A stretch of 64,000 nucleotides of DNA. It comes from Hygrophila difformis (Eukaryota; Streptophyta; Magnoliopsida; Lamiales; Acanthaceae). Each line of letters starts with the position of its first letter. Within the stretch, counting starts at the first letter, position 1. Where the stretch lies: positions 42,506,191 to 42,570,190 of the forward strand of contig JAOANR010000013.1 of NCBI GenBank assembly GCA_030278955.1, written 5' to 3'. The notes beneath the pieces were generated by a model, which saw only the letters and a program-made list of their open reading frames with translations, was not told the DNA's origin and made no database searches. Of the stretch, positions 30,719 to 42,196 are shown one piece after another. A program made the translations under genes and the position numbers.

Positions 30719-33700
30719 TCAAATGCTTCTGCCATCTATCATCCCTATCATCTTCTTGAACTTGTCCAGCAGTAGCTTCGGCAATGGCTTTGTAAATATG
30801 TCTGCCACTTGTTCTTGGCTTGCCACATGCATTAGTTCCACATTTCCATTTTTCACATGATCTCGAATAAAGTGGAAACGAACGTCAATGTGTTTGCTTC
30901 TTTCATGATTCACTGGATTCTTCGCCAATTCAATTGCGGATTTGTTGTCTATGTGAATCACTATTCCGCTTGACTGCTTCATCTCCATCTTGCTCAATAG
31001 ATTTCTGAGCCATACATCATGACATACACACCAGGATGCTGCTACATATTCGGCTTCACATGTTGAGAGCGTCACAATCGGTTGCTTCTTTGAAAGCCAA
31101 GTAAAAGCAGTATTTCTCATAAAAAACACGTACCCTACAGTACTTTTTCGATCATCAATATCTCCACACCAATCACTGTCAAAGTATCCAATCAGCTTGT
31201 AATCTTCTGTCCTCGAGTAGAACAATCCATGTGACGCTGTTCCTTGAATGTACCTGAGGATTCTCTTTAACGCCTTCCAGTGTGAGTAAGTTGGGTTCTC
31301 CATGAACCGACTCACAACGCCAACACTTAGTGCAATATCTGGCCTTGTGCATGTGAGGTAGTAAAGGCTTCCAACCAAGTTTCTGTACCTTACTGGATCA
31401 ACTTGTTCTCCTTCATCAAACTTTGAAAGTTTTGCTCCAGGTTCCATGGGTGTTGATACAGGGTTGCATTTCTCCATCTTGAAGTCTTTCAAAATCTTCT
31501 TCGCATATGTCTCCTGTGATACAAAGATGCCTCTTTCTGTTTGTTTAACTTCCAGGCCAAGGAAGAACTTCATCAAGCCTAAGTCAGTCATCTCAAACTC
31601 TTGTTTCATTCTTCTTTTGAAGTCTCCTATCATCTCATCACTGTTACCCATGAAAATGAGGTCATCAACATAAAGAGCAACAAATAAAATATTACCTCCA
31701 TTTTTCTTGATGTAGAGGGCATGCTCGTAGGGACATTGCTAAAACCCATTCTCTTTGAAATATGCATCAATGCGAGTATTCCATGCTCGCGGTGCTTGCT
31801 TTAGCCCGTAAAGCGCCTTCTTCAATTTCAACACCTTTGTTTCTCCTCCAAGTTTCAGATAACCTGGTGGTTGCTCAATGTAGACTTCTTCTTCGAGTAC
31901 ACCATTCAAGAACGCTGTCTTGACATCCATTTGGAATATTGGCCATTTGTACTGAGCAGCTTGAGAAATGAGTAGCCGGATTGTCTCCATTCTTGCGACA
32001 GGGGCAAAGACTTCATCATAATCGATTCCTTCCTTTTGCTTGTATCCCTTTGCGACAAGCCGAGCTTTATATCGTTCAATCTCCCCTTGTGCATTCATCT
32101 TTCTCTTATAAACCCATTTCGCTCCAATGGCCTGACTTCCTTTTGGCAATTCGGTGAGCTCCCATGTGTTGTTGTGCTCGATTGCTTCAATTTCTTCATC
32201 CATGGTTGCTTTCCATTTTTCATCTAGCACGGCATCTTCATACTTGATATTTTCAGAATCTTCCAACAAACATACAAGATGTACCTCTGTAGAGTCGTAT
32301 AAATCTTGGAGACTTCTCATCCGGGGTTGTCGTGGCTCATCTTCTTCATCTTCTTCTTCAACAATTTCAGGATTTGTTGATAGAGCAGTCGGAACAACGA
32401 CTGAAGATTCTCCGACTTCGTTGGTAACTTCCTTTGAATTATTCCAGTCCCAGTCACTTGCTTCATTCACTCGCACATCTCGACTCGTTATCACCTTCTT
32501 GCTTATCGGGTCATACAGTTTATACCCTTTTGTGAGTCCATCATATCCGATAAAAATATATGCTTTGCTTTTATCTTCTAGCTTCATCCTTCGCGGATCT
32601 GGTACATGTGCATAGGCTACACTACCGAATATTTTTAGATGAGAGACGGTAGGCTTCTTACCACTCCATGCTTCCAGTGGTGTTCGATTCTTCAACTTCA
32701 TGTGTGGGCACCGATTCTGTATGTAGACGGCACACATCACAGCTTCTGCCCAGAATTCTTTGGGCATCTTCTTGCTTTTCAGCATCGACCGAACCATATG
32801 TAGGATGGTCATATTCTTCCTTTCAGCTACTCCATTTTGTTGGGGCGAGTATGGTGCTGTCAGAAATCTTTTTATGCCTTCTCGTTCACAGTACTCTCGG
32901 AAGGCTGTCGAGGTGTATTCGCCTCCTCTATCAGATCGAATTGCTTTGATGGATCTGCCAGTTTCTTTTTCGACACTTGCCTTGAATATTTTGAACACCT
33001 TGAATGCCTCGGATTTTTCCTTCAGCAAATATATCCACGTTCTTCGGGAAAAATCATCGATGAAAGAGATGAAGTATCTCTTTCCGCTGAAAGATTCAGG
33101 AGTAATTGGTCCACATATATCGGTGTGGATCAGCTCGAGCGGATGCTTCGCTTCATATTCGGCCTTCTTTTGAAATGAGGCTCTTGTTTGCTTCCCGAGT
33201 ACACAATTTTCACAGAATTCTCCTCCAAAATCCATGCTAGGTAGTCCTTTCACCATCTTCATCTTCATTAGCTTTTTCAGACCATCATAATGTAAGTGGC
33301 CAAAGCGATGATGCCATAGCGACGCTTTATCTACTTCTTTGACTTGTAAGCATTTCCCTTGCAAGCTTCGCAGGTTCAACTTGTACATTCGATTTCTCTC
33401 CATTTCGACTCGAGCTATCAGACGTCCTTGCTTGTCTTTCAGGTGCAGCAACTGATCTTTTAGAAAGGTTGAGTATCCTTTCTCTGCAAGCTGGCCAAGA
33501 CTCAAAATGTTGTTTTTGAGGTCTGGGACATAGTAAACATCTTGGATTGTCCCTATCAAGCCATCATTCTGTGTGAAACATATCGTACCTCGGCCTTTGA
33601 CTTATAATTTTGATGCATTTCCGAATGATACATGACCATTGTCAACTTTATGCATTTCTTTGAATAGATGCTCATCATAGCACATGTGGTTGCTTGCTCC

Positions 33701-34777
33701 AGAATCGAGGTACCAGGATGTGTCATCGTTGACATCGTTGTGCGCCATCATGAGAACACCTCCATTTGCTTTGTCTTCCACGACTAGGTTGGTTGTCTCT
33801 TCCACTCGTCGGTTGGCCCGACACTCTTTTGCAAAGTGTCCCATCTTGCCACTATTGTAACAACCCTCGTTGTTGCAGTCTTCGGCATGGTGACCATATT
33901 TGTGGCACTTTTGGCATTTGACGGGGGAATAATTTGATCGACCGCCTCTTCCTCGAGCGCGTCCTCTTCCACGCCAGTTTGCTTAACTTCCTTGAAATTT
34001 GTCCTTATGGTATCCTTCATAATTGTTGCCTTGGATACCACGACCGTATCCACGATTTCCACGGTCATGTCCTCTCCCCCGAAAATTTCGAGTGTAGAGA
34101 ACCTTCTCATCTTTTATTGACGCCTTGGTTTGGAGTGCGTGGTCGAGTGACTCCTCTTTCTTTTTCTTTTTCCTTTGTTCATGTGCTTCAAGAGATTCAG
34201 CGAGCTCTTCAACGGTGAGCACTTTGAGATCTTTTGATTCTTCAATCGCACACACAACATTTTCGAAATCATTAGTTAATGATCTCAATATTTTCTCCAC
34301 AATTCTGGCATCGGACAATTCTTCTCCGTTCCGATTGAGTTGGTTTGCCACGGTCTGGACACGTGTGATGTAGTCGGACACGTTTTCTGACTCCTTCATT
34401 TTCATGCTTTCAAGCTCTCCACGAAGGGTTTGGAGACGCACTTGCTTTACCCGGTCGGCTCCTTTGAATGATTTTTCCAGGATGTCCCATGCTTCTTTTG
34501 AGGTGGTGGCACCGGATATTTTTTTGAAGCCTGATTCGTCAACGGCTCGGAATAACATGTACAGGGCTCCGCTATCTTTGGACCGCGCATCTTTCAATGC
34601 TTTTTGTTCTGCTGCAGTTAATTTCCCGATATTTTCTGGTTCTACAAAACCATTTTGAACCACGTCCCATGCATCTTGAGCTCCAAGAAGGGCTTTAATT
34701 TGAATACTCCATTTCTCGTAATTTGCTTTGTAAGCTCCGGCAGTGACATTTGTCCCATAATATTCGCCATTTGACAT
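30719..34777 (-). pseudogene. element B gag-pol polyprotein with three in-frame stops
   Basis: One frame of 1353 codons runs from MSNGEYYG to the end. Domains in order: copia gag (about 1-230), zinc knuckle CQKCHKYGHHAEDC, a second knuckle in which the second Cys is Ser (CYNSGKMGHFAKEC), protease YLDSGASNHM, integrase ([10 protein letters not shown] ... [34 protein letters not shown]), reverse transcriptase ([13 protein letters not shown]) and RNase H (FDSDWCGD, STCEAEYVA). Stops are at 33983-33985, 33602-33604 and 31739-31741; there are no frameshifts. Such a pattern fits point mutation after insertion. Confidence 0.92.
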
Positions 34778-34832
34778 GTATATATATATATATATATTTT
34801 TTAACAAATATATATATATATATATATATTTG
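34776..34832. repeat. (TA)n microsatellite in element B leader
   Basis: Two TA runs separated by TTTTTTAACAA lie between the 5' LTR and the gag start. The gag ATG sits at the edge of the first run. Confidence 0.9.
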
Positions 34833-35277
34833 TCACAGCAGTTGAACAATAAATGGATCACCGACTCCACCTAACTCACGCAGAAGTATTGATTTTCCTT
34901 TGGTTGCCTTTAATAAATAGCAACACCCTGCTGCTTGACTTTCACTTTAATTGTGCTTGTCGGGTGACTTACCTTCCACCTCCACTCCTTTTATTTCAAC
35001 TTTGAATCAAAACTCCACAGACCACTTAGAGAGATGCTGGAGGTGGTTGACGAGAGCGCAGTGGCAGATCGACACCAAACTGGAGGTGGTGATCGGTGGA
35101 CGGAGGAGCAGCAGCGTAGGTGCTGGCTCGTCGGAGGTGTGGGCTAGGCGGCGGCAGCGGGTTCGCCAGAAAGAAATTGCTGGCGGTGGACAGCAGCTCC
35201 ACGGCGGGTAAATTTAATTCTTTTAATTTGAGTGTTTATACTCAAAATTGTTTTGCTCTGAGTTTTGGATCACTCAA

Positions 35278-35289
35278 GCTCTGATACCA
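35278..35289 (-). other. primer binding site of element B
   Basis: On the minus strand this reads TGGTATCAGAGC, three bases inside the 5' LTR edge; it is the standard initiator-tRNA-Met site of Ty1/copia elements. Confidence 0.92.
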
Positions 35290-35292
35290 ATT

Positions 35293-35596
35293 TGTAGATT
35301 TTGATATCTCACACACACACAAGACACTTTACACTTTTGATATCTAAAAACGATAACCAAAAGCGGAGAGTTGTTTAGCTAAAGCTTGCTTTGTATTTCT
35401 TGCTTTGCTTCGCTCTGAGTTTTACAACAATGGAAGTACCTATTTATAGAATCGAAAATAAACAACAGACAATGAACACATGCTAATACTGTTCTTATTG
35501 TGGCTTCAATCTTTTCGGCGAGGTAGATGAGCCTCCTTGGACTTCGGCGATTCCTGTTACTTTTACGGCATTTGATGTTTATGCCCTTTTTCTACA
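35293..35596 (-). repeat. 5' LTR of element B
   Basis: Partner of 30397-30701. TATA-like site at 35441-35448. It lacks three bases (CTT at a CTTCTT run) relative to the 3' copy and has two more bases in the CA run. Confidence 0.88.
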
Positions 35597-35659
35597 CCAA
35601 CTAGCAGCTCAACTGAAAACACCGAGCAGCTATACTACCATTGACTCTTTACGCCACAC

Positions 35660-36035
35660 ATGCTGTACAGCAACATCAAATGGCAAATAGACATCATTAT
35701 AACAATATTTTTAATTTTAATATTTATTGCGAACCACCACCAATCCAATCTCCATCACTATTGCGAACCACCAATCCATAGCCTGCCCGGGTTAATTGCC
35801 AAGTACGTAGCTGCCATCCACATTGAGTATCTGACAGTACAGTTGACATAAAAATAATAAACATAAAACTATATATGAACCATCCACTCAGTTGACCTTA
35901 GAAGTGAATAATGGCTGCTGAACCAATCCAAGTTTATACATACAAAAGTGATTGGCTTTACAATTTATAGCAAAACAAAAATTAAAAAATAAAAATAAAT
36001 ATAAAAAGTAAAATACTCCTACAAAAAAAGTAAGT
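35660..36035. repeat. segmental-duplication block next to response-regulator remnant
   Basis: Sequences such as ATTTTTAATTTTAATATTTATT, CACCACCAATCCAAT and the stretch around 35850-35980 align with 42858-43160 and 43815-43980. They keep the same order as at the intact gene, but with deletions. Confidence 0.75.
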
Positions 36036-36268
36036 CCCGCCCAGTCCTACTTCTGATTATCTAAGTTCAAACAAATCAGGAATCTTGACCAATGCCGTTG
36101 CCCCACGTCGACTGCATCATCCAAGGATTGAACACAAGCCCGTTGGTTTGATCGTCGGAAACTAGTTCTAATTAATTTTTTAATGTTTAATTTGACTTTA
36201 CCACTTCGGCCAGTACAATTAAACATTAAAAAATGCACAGACTTGCATATTGGTTTTTTTTTATACAT
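36036..36268 (-). pseudogene. response-regulator 3' end remnant
   Basis: GTAAGTCCCGC...CAGTCCTA...TTATCTAA (36030-36062) matches the end of the intact gene (43985-44020) and 50252-50286. The following CCCCACG and a decayed version of its last codons (minus strand) match the C-terminal coding end. Frame is lost after about 30 codons and a MITE (36273) follows, so only the tail of this gene copy remains. Confidence 0.65.
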
Positions 36269-36272
36269 AATA

Positions 36273-36515
36273 CTCCATCCGTGTTTGGAAATTGGGTATT
36301 ATTCACACACGCACTTTGACTTAAAGTTTTATCATAGTTATACTAGTTAAGATATAGTCAAGTGGGATCTTATTAGATTCGCCTCGTCGAGTAGTTTTCA
36401 AATATCGAATTCTTAGAATTTTTACAAGTACCGAATTTGAGTTATTAATAATTTAAAATGTGTATTGGACTGCGTGCATTGTGGGCCTGTTTTAATTTTT
36501 TGAAAACGGAGGGAG
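36273..36515. mobile_element. Stowaway-like MITE (3), inverted relative to MITE 1
   Basis: TA at 36271-36272 and 36516-36517; ends CTCCATCCGTGTTT and AAAACGGAGGGAG. The interior is the reverse complement of 4968-5227 with substitutions. Confidence 0.85.
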
Positions 36516-36517
36516 TA

Positions 36518-37012
36518 CATAATAATGAGTCCAAGTACTTAATTTTAAATAAAGTAAAAAAAAAATTAATTTTGATCCCAAATCTTAAAATCCTATAAAG
36601 ATTTTATACATTTAAGGTGTATACTCGTAATATCGTAGAAGCGTAAAGCGTTAATAAATCTCTACGATCAAGATCTAGACCTTTTTCACATCATAAAATC
36701 GTAAAATTCTTAAATTAAGATTGAGATCTTAACAACTATATGGAGATTTGCAAATTTTTTTTTTTTTAAATTTTTTTTATTGAGCTAAAGATAGGTACGC
36801 GGTGCTGAAAGGCTAAAAGATCCTATATGTTCTCGCTTTTTTTTTTTTTTAAGAAAAAAGATTTTTATTGCTCAATAACACCAAGAACAAGACAGCAGTT
36901 CCTTAACAAATCTCCGTACAATAATCACTCAATAAATGATGATTCCCATTCAGCAACAGGTCAACATTAAAGACCAAAGCCAACTGAACCAATATCTGCG
37001 AACTGAGAATAA
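36518..37012. other. AT-rich host stretch before element C
   Basis: No gene is supported. It contains poly-A/T runs at 36760-36776 and 36838-36852; the part after the second run could be the tail of a retroposed sequence, but I cannot assign it. Confidence 0.4.
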
Positions 37013-37017
37013 CACAC

Positions 37018-37482
37018 TGAACAGTGGTCGTCCCACCCTTCCAATAGTGGTCAACTACATTTAATACGTTAGGTAAGAAATTGTGGAAAAAAAGGCCTAA
37101 CTGTGCACAATACTGTTCATTTCGCTGCTGGAAGTTTGCCTATAAATACAGGCTTTTCATTTGCAACAAGTGAACCCATCAGCAAAGCAAAAATAAATGC
37201 AAAGCAGCTTGTCTGCTTTGATAGTTCCTTCCCAGTGTAGTTTATATTTCTAGCCTTTGTGAGTGTGTCTCGTTGAGAGGGTTCTGTGGTATAGGATTAT
37301 TTCCTATAGCCTTTTGTAATATTGTTTCTCCTTCATAGTGAAATAATAATTCGGTGGGGCCCAGAGGACGTAGGCATATTTGTGCCGAACCTCGTTAAAT
37401 CTTTGTGTTCTCTTTATTGTTTAATTAATAGCTCTATTATTCGGGTATAATTTTGGTGGAAACTAACCCGATTTCCACAACA
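37018..37482 (+). repeat. 5' LTR of element C
   Basis: TGAACAGTGG to CCACAACA. TATA box TATAAATA at 37141-37148; transcription would start about 30 bp later. Confidence 0.95.
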
Positions 37483-37484
37483 AT

Positions 37485-37496
37485 TGGTATCAGAGC
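37485..37496 (+). other. primer binding site of element C
   Basis: TGGTATCAGAGC, two bases behind the 5' LTR; initiator-tRNA-Met type. Confidence 0.95.
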
Positions 37497-37606
37497 CTTG
37501 GTTGCATAGTATGCTCTGTGGTCGCAGCTAAGCTGATCTTCCACATCAGAAACGCATCTAGGTTGAGCTACCGTTTGTGAGCTATTAATTAAACTTTGAA
37601 GCAGAA

Positions 37607-40600
37607 ATGGCGGATAAGTCCAGTGAAACGTCAACTTCAGATTCGAAGCCGTTGATGACATCGTCATCACGAACGATGGTTTCAAATGCCAAATTTGATG
37701 TCGAAAAATTCGACGGTACCAATAATTTTGGTATGTGGCAGTGCGAGGTGTTGGACATCTTGTACCAGCAGGAGCTGGATGGGGCACTTGAAGAAACCAA
37801 ACCAGATGGTGTTGATGATAAAGACTGGACGAGGATCAACCGTCTTGCGTGTGGTACAATTCGGCTATGTCTCTCAAAGGAGCAGAAGTATCCGCTTATG
37901 AGAGAGACGATGGCGCACAGACTGTGGAAAGAACTGGAGGATAAATTCATGAAAAAGAGCACGGAGAACAAGCTCTACATGAAGACGAAGCTGTATCGAT
38001 TCCAGTATTTGCCCGGTACCACAATGAATGAACACATAACAAGATTCGATTCTTTGGTCACCGATTTATTGAATCTCGACGAGAAGATAGATGACGTTGA
38101 CAAGGCGCTGATACTGTTAGCTTCGCTCCCCGATGAATACGAGCATATAATTGTTAGTATGCTGACTGGAAAGGAAACAATTTCCTTTAAAGAAGTTACC
38201 ACTGCCTTATATTCTAACGAGATCAGAAAGAAGGATAAGTTACAACACAGGAGTTCGACTGGTGAAGCTCATACAGTTCGGGGCCGTAGCCACAAGTACA
38301 AGCCGGACAGAAGAGGCAGATCCAAGTCACGAGGCAGAGTGTCGAAAGACGAATGTATCTTTTGTCACGAGAAAGGACATTGGAAGAAAGATTGTCCTAA
38401 GCTGCAAAAGAAAAAGGGGAAAGCAGTAGCAGAGGCTTGTGTTGCTGATAGTGATGAGACAGAGTATTCTTTAGCTTGTGTCTCATCGGTAACGACGTGC
38501 ACTGACGACTGGTTGCTAGACTCAGGATGCTCATTCCACATGTGTTCCAGGAAGGAGTGGTTTGTCAACCTTGAAAGTGTTGACGGTGGAGTTGTCTACC
38601 TAGCCAACAACGGATATTGCCAGATAGGTGGAGTTGGCTCAGTATATCTGAAGAACCACGATGGAACAACCAAGGTGCTGACGGAAGTTCGGTACATACC
38701 GAAATTTGCCAAGAACCTCATATCAGTGGGAGCCTTGGAAGCCAAAGGCCACTTCATCAACATTCAGAATGGGATTATGAAAGTGATCTCGGGAGCACTT
38801 GTCGTCATGAAAGGTATAAGGAAAAATAACTTATACCACTTCCAGGGAAATACAATGGTTGGCATTGCAGCAGCAGTATCAGAAGCAGACAAGGAAGAGG
38901 AGATGACCAAGCTATGGCATATGAGGCTTGGGCATGCTGGGGAAAAATCCTTGCAGACTCTGGCAAAGCAAGGATTACTAAAGGGTGCAAAGACTTGCAA
39001 ACTTGAATTTTGCGAGCAATGTGTTCTGGAAAAGCAAACGCGGGTGAAGTTCGGAACAGCAATCCATAATACTAAAGGCATTATGGATTACATTCACTCA
39101 GATGTGTGGGGACCTACCAAGACGGCTTCTCTGGGAGGAAACCACTATTTTGTAACGTTTGTTGATGACTTTTCCCGGAGAGTATGGGTGTATCCCATGC
39201 GAACAAAAAATGAAGCATTTGGAAAATTCCTCGCTTGGAAGAAAATGATGGAGAACCAGACGGGGAGAAAGATTAAAGTGCTTCGATCTGATAACGGCAC
39301 GGAATATCGAAATGACCCTTTTTTCGATTTGTGCAAGAAGGAAGGTATTTCCCGACATTTCACTGTGCGGGACACGCCACAACAGAATGGGGTGGCTGAA
39401 CGAATGAACCGAACCTTGTTGGAAAAAGTTCGGTGTATGTTGTCCAATGCTAATTTGGGCAAGCAGTTCTGGGCTGAAGCGGTGACATATGCGAGCCATC
39501 TAATCAATCGACTACCATCAACTGCACTTAAAGGCAAGACACCTTTGGAGGCATGGTATGGCAAACCTGCAAATGATTATGATTCTTTACGTGTGTTTGG
39601 TTCCGCTGCTTATTATCACGTGAAAGAATCAAAGCTGGATCCGAGGGCGAGGAAAACTGTTTTCGTAGGGATATCTTCTGGAGTAAAAGGATATCGCCTA
39701 TGGTGCCCGGAGATGAAAAATGTGATCTTTAGCAGAGATGTTACCTTCAACGAATCGATAATGTTGAAGAAGGTAACCAAGCAGCAGCCGGATAGTACTC
39801 CCCAGCAGGTGGAGCATTATCCTCAACAGGTGGAGTTTCAGACATCTACAACCAGAGAGGTAGATGGTCAACCAATAGAAGACGATGGTCCAAGTACCGA
39901 AGAAGAGCCCAGAGAAAGTGAGGTTTTAACCCAAGAACCTCAGGAGCAACAAGATTTACCAATTGCAATGAGGAGGCCAAGAAGAGAAATTAGGAGACCT
40001 GCTCGTTTCGAAAGTATGCTGGCCTATGCACTTCCTGTTATTGAAGAAGGTATACCACAAACTTTTCTTGATGCAAGAATGAGTCCGGAAAAAGAAAACT
40101 GGAAGAAAGCCATGGACGAGGAAATGCATTCCCTTGAAACAAATCACACGTGGAAGCTAGCTAAACTCCCAGAGGGAAAGAAGGCAATTGGTTGCAAGTG
40201 GGTCTATGCTCAGAAAGAAGGATTTCTAGAAAAGAATGACGTTCGCTACAAGGCAAGATTGGTAGCTAAAGGCTATGCTCAAAAGGAGGGAATTGACTAC
40301 AATGAGGTATTTTCCCCTGTTGTAAAACATTCATCCATTCGTATTTTGTTGGCCTTGGTAGCGCAGTTTGATTTGGAACTAGTTCAAATGGATGTCAAGA
40401 CGGCATTCTTACATGGTGATTTGGAGGAGGAAATCTACATGACCCAACCAGAAGGATTTGAAGTTGCAGGAAAAGAAGATTGGGTTTGTAAGTTGAACAA
40501 ATCGCTTTATGGATTGAAACAATCACCAAGGCAATGGTATAAGCGATTTGATCAATTTATGATTGGCCAGAAGTACACTAGAAGTAGTTTTGATCATTGC

Positions 40601-41626
40601 GTATATTTTCGGAAGCTACATGATGGATCTTTCATTTATCTTCTTCTATATGTAGATGACATGTTAATTGCTTCGAAACATAAAGGAGAGATAAACAGGT
40701 TGAAGTTCCAACTCAACAAGGAGTTTGAAATGAAAGATCTCGGTGAAGCAAAGAAAATTCTCGGTATGGAAATAACGAGAGATAGGAAGAGGGGCACTCT
40801 GAGTTTGACTCAGAAGCAATATCTGAAGAAAGTATTGCAGCGGTTTGGCATGACGAACAAAACCAAACCTGTAAGTACACCGTTTGCTCCTCATTTCAAA
40901 CTTAGTGCTTCACAATGTCCGAAGACGAAAGAGGAACGAGAATACATGTCAAAGGTTCCTTATTCCAATGCGGTGGGTAGCTTGATGTATGCAATGGTGT
41001 GTACAAGGCCTGACATTTCACATGCAGTTGGAGTAGTGAGCAGGTATATGCATGATCCTGGTAAAGATCATTGGCAAGCTGTGAAATGGATTCTAAGGTA
41101 TATCTTGAAAACCTTAGATATTGGGTTGATATTTGAGAAGACTAATGTTACTGGTCAACATATAGTTGGGTATTGTGATTCAGATTATGCAGGAGATCTG
41201 GATAAACGTCGATCAACTACTGGATACGTATTTACTCTTGCAAACGCACCAGTTAGTTGGAAGTCTACCTTACAGTCAACCGTTGCTTTGTCAACAACGG
41301 AGGCAGAATACATGGCTATTACAGAAGCTGTTAAGGAAGCCATTTGGTTACAGGGATTGTTGGATGAATTGGGAGTTGGTCAGAAACACATAACAGTGTT
41401 TTGTGACAGTCAAAGTGTCATTCATCTAGCAAAGAACCAGGTATATCATGCTAGAACCAAGCATATCGACGTGCGGTATCATTTTGTGCGGGAAATAATT
41501 GAAGAAGGTGGAGTCAAGGTACAAAAGATCAAGACCACCGAGAATCCTGCAGACATGTTAACGAAGGCTGTAACAGGTATCAAGTTCGAACATTGTTTGA
41601 ACTTGATAAATGTCTCAGGAGGTTAA
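37607..41626 (+). CDS. Ty1/copia gag-pol polyprotein, intact
   Basis: 1339 codons with no interruption. Order: gag (about 1-245; FDGTNNFGMWQ near the start), zinc knuckle CIFCHEKGHWKKDC near 250, aspartic protease LLDSGCSFHM near 302, integrase zinc region HMRLGHAG ... CEQC near 436-470, integrase catalytic core ([26 protein letters not shown]; about 494-600), reverse transcriptase with YVDDM near 1015, and RNase H (YCDSDYAGD, STTEAEYMA, CDSQSVIHLAKN) to the end. Gag and pol share one frame, as in most plant copia elements. The sequence resembles the Tnt1/Tork group. ATG chosen because it is the first in frame, 110 bp behind the PBS. Confidence 0.96.
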   Translation: MADKSSETSTSDSKPLMTSSSRTMVSNAKFDVEKFDGTNNFGMWQCEVLDILYQQELDGALEETKPDGVDDKDWTRINRLACGTIRLCLSKEQKYPLMRETMAHRLWKELEDKFMKKSTENKLYMKTKLYRFQYLPGTTMNEHITRFDSLVTDLLNLDEKIDDVDKALILLASLPDEYEHIIVSMLTGKETISFKEVTTALYSNEIRKKDKLQHRSSTGEAHTVRGRSHKYKPDRRGRSKSRGRVSKDECIFCHEKGHWKKDCPKLQKKKGKAVAEACVADSDETEYSLACVSSVTTCTDDWLLDSGCSFHMCSRKEWFVNLESVDGGVVYLANNGYCQIGGVGSVYLKNHDGTTKVLTEVRYIPKFAKNLISVGALEAKGHFINIQNGIMKVISGALVVMKGIRKNNLYHFQGNTMVGIAAAVSEADKEEEMTKLWHMRLGHAGEKSLQTLAKQGLLKGAKTCKLEFCEQCVLEKQTRVKFGTAIHNTKGIMDYIHSDVWGPTKTASLGGNHYFVTFVDDFSRRVWVYPMRTKNEAFGKFLAWKKMMENQTGRKIKVLRSDNGTEYRNDPFFDLCKKEGISRHFTVRDTPQQNGVAERMNRTLLEKVRCMLSNANLGKQFWAEAVTYASHLINRLPSTALKGKTPLEAWYGKPANDYDSLRVFGSAAYYHVKESKLDPRARKTVFVGISSGVKGYRLWCPEMKNVIFSRDVTFNESIMLKKVTKQQPDSTPQQVEHYPQQVEFQTSTTREVDGQPIEDDGPSTEEEPRESEVLTQEPQEQQDLPIAMRRPRREIRRPARFESMLAYALPVIEEGIPQTFLDARMSPEKENWKKAMDEEMHSLETNHTWKLAKLPEGKKAIGCKWVYAQKEGFLEKNDVRYKARLVAKGYAQKEGIDYNEVFSPVVKHSSIRILLALVAQFDLELVQMDVKTAFLHGDLEEEIYMTQPEGFEVAGKEDWVCKLNKSLYGLKQSPRQWYKRFDQFMIGQKYTRSSFDHCVYFRKLHDGSFIYLLLYVDDMLIASKHKGEINRLKFQLNKEFEMKDLGEAKKILGMEITRDRKRGTLSLTQKQYLKKVLQRFGMTNKTKPVSTPFAPHFKLSASQCPKTKEEREYMSKVPYSNAVGSLMYAMVCTRPDISHAVGVVSRYMHDPGKDHWQAVKWILRYILKTLDIGLIFEKTNVTGQHIVGYCDSDYAGDLDKRRSTTGYVFTLANAPVSWKSTLQSTVALSTTEAEYMAITEAVKEAIWLQGLLDELGVGQKHITVFCDSQSVIHLAKNQVYHARTKHIDVRYHFVREIIEEGGVKVQKIKTTENPADMLTKAVTGIKFEHCLNLINVSGG

Positions 41627-41726
41627 AGTTGGCGCTGAAGAGCGCATTGGTCCTGCCGGATTTCGTGATGAGAAACTTCGAAGGAGACACTATAATTGAA
41701 AATTGGGACGCACCAAGGTGGAGATT

Positions 41727-42191
41727 TGAACAGTGGTCGTCCCACCCTTCCAATAGTGGTCAACTACATTTAATACGTTAGGTAAGAAATTGTGGAAAAA
41801 AAGGCCTAACTGTGCACAATACTGTTCATTTCGCTGCTGGAAGTTTGCCTATAAATACAGGCTTTTCATTTGCAACAAGTGAACCCATCAGCAAAGCAAA
41901 AATAAATGCAAAGCAGCTTGTCTGCTTTGATAGTTCCTTCCCAGTGTAGTTTATATTTCTAGCCTTTGTGAGTGTGTCTCGTTGAGAGGGTTCTGTGGTA
42001 TCGGATTATTTCCTATAGCCTTTTGTAATATTGTTTCTCCTTCATAGTGAAATAATAATTCGGTGGGGCCCAGAGGACGTAGGCATATTTGTGCCGAACC
42101 TCGTTAAATCTTTGTGTTCTCTTTATTGTTTAATTAATAGCTCTATTATTCGGGTATAATTTTGGTGGAAACTAACCCGATTTCCACAACA
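41727..42191 (+). repeat. 3' LTR of element C
   Basis: Partner of 37018-37482; TATA box copy at 41850-41857. Confidence 0.95.
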
Positions 42192-42196
42192 CACAC

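Larger units (their letters stand above)
30397..35596 (-). mobile_element. element B: Ty1/copia retrotransposon, defective
   Basis: LTRs lie at 30397-30701 (305 bp, 3') and 35293-35596 (304 bp, 5'), both TGTAGATTTTG to CA. Flanks are ACAAC (30392-30396) and CCAAC (35597-35601), a target duplication with one change. The LTRs differ by a few substitutions and small indels, so the insertion is older than C and E. The element splits a duplicated host block (29942-30240 and 35660-36040, compare 42786-43170). Confidence 0.92.
37018..42191 (+). mobile_element. element C: intact young Ty1/copia retrotransposon
   Basis: LTRs of 465 bp at 37018-37482 and 41727-42191 differ, as far as I can see, by one base (A at about 37295 versus C). 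A perfect CACAC duplication flanks the element (37013-37017, 42192-42196). PBS, a single open gag-pol and a purine-rich tract before the 3' LTR (AAGGTGGAGATT, 41715-41726) are all present. Every part needed for autonomous transposition is visible. Confidence 0.97.
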
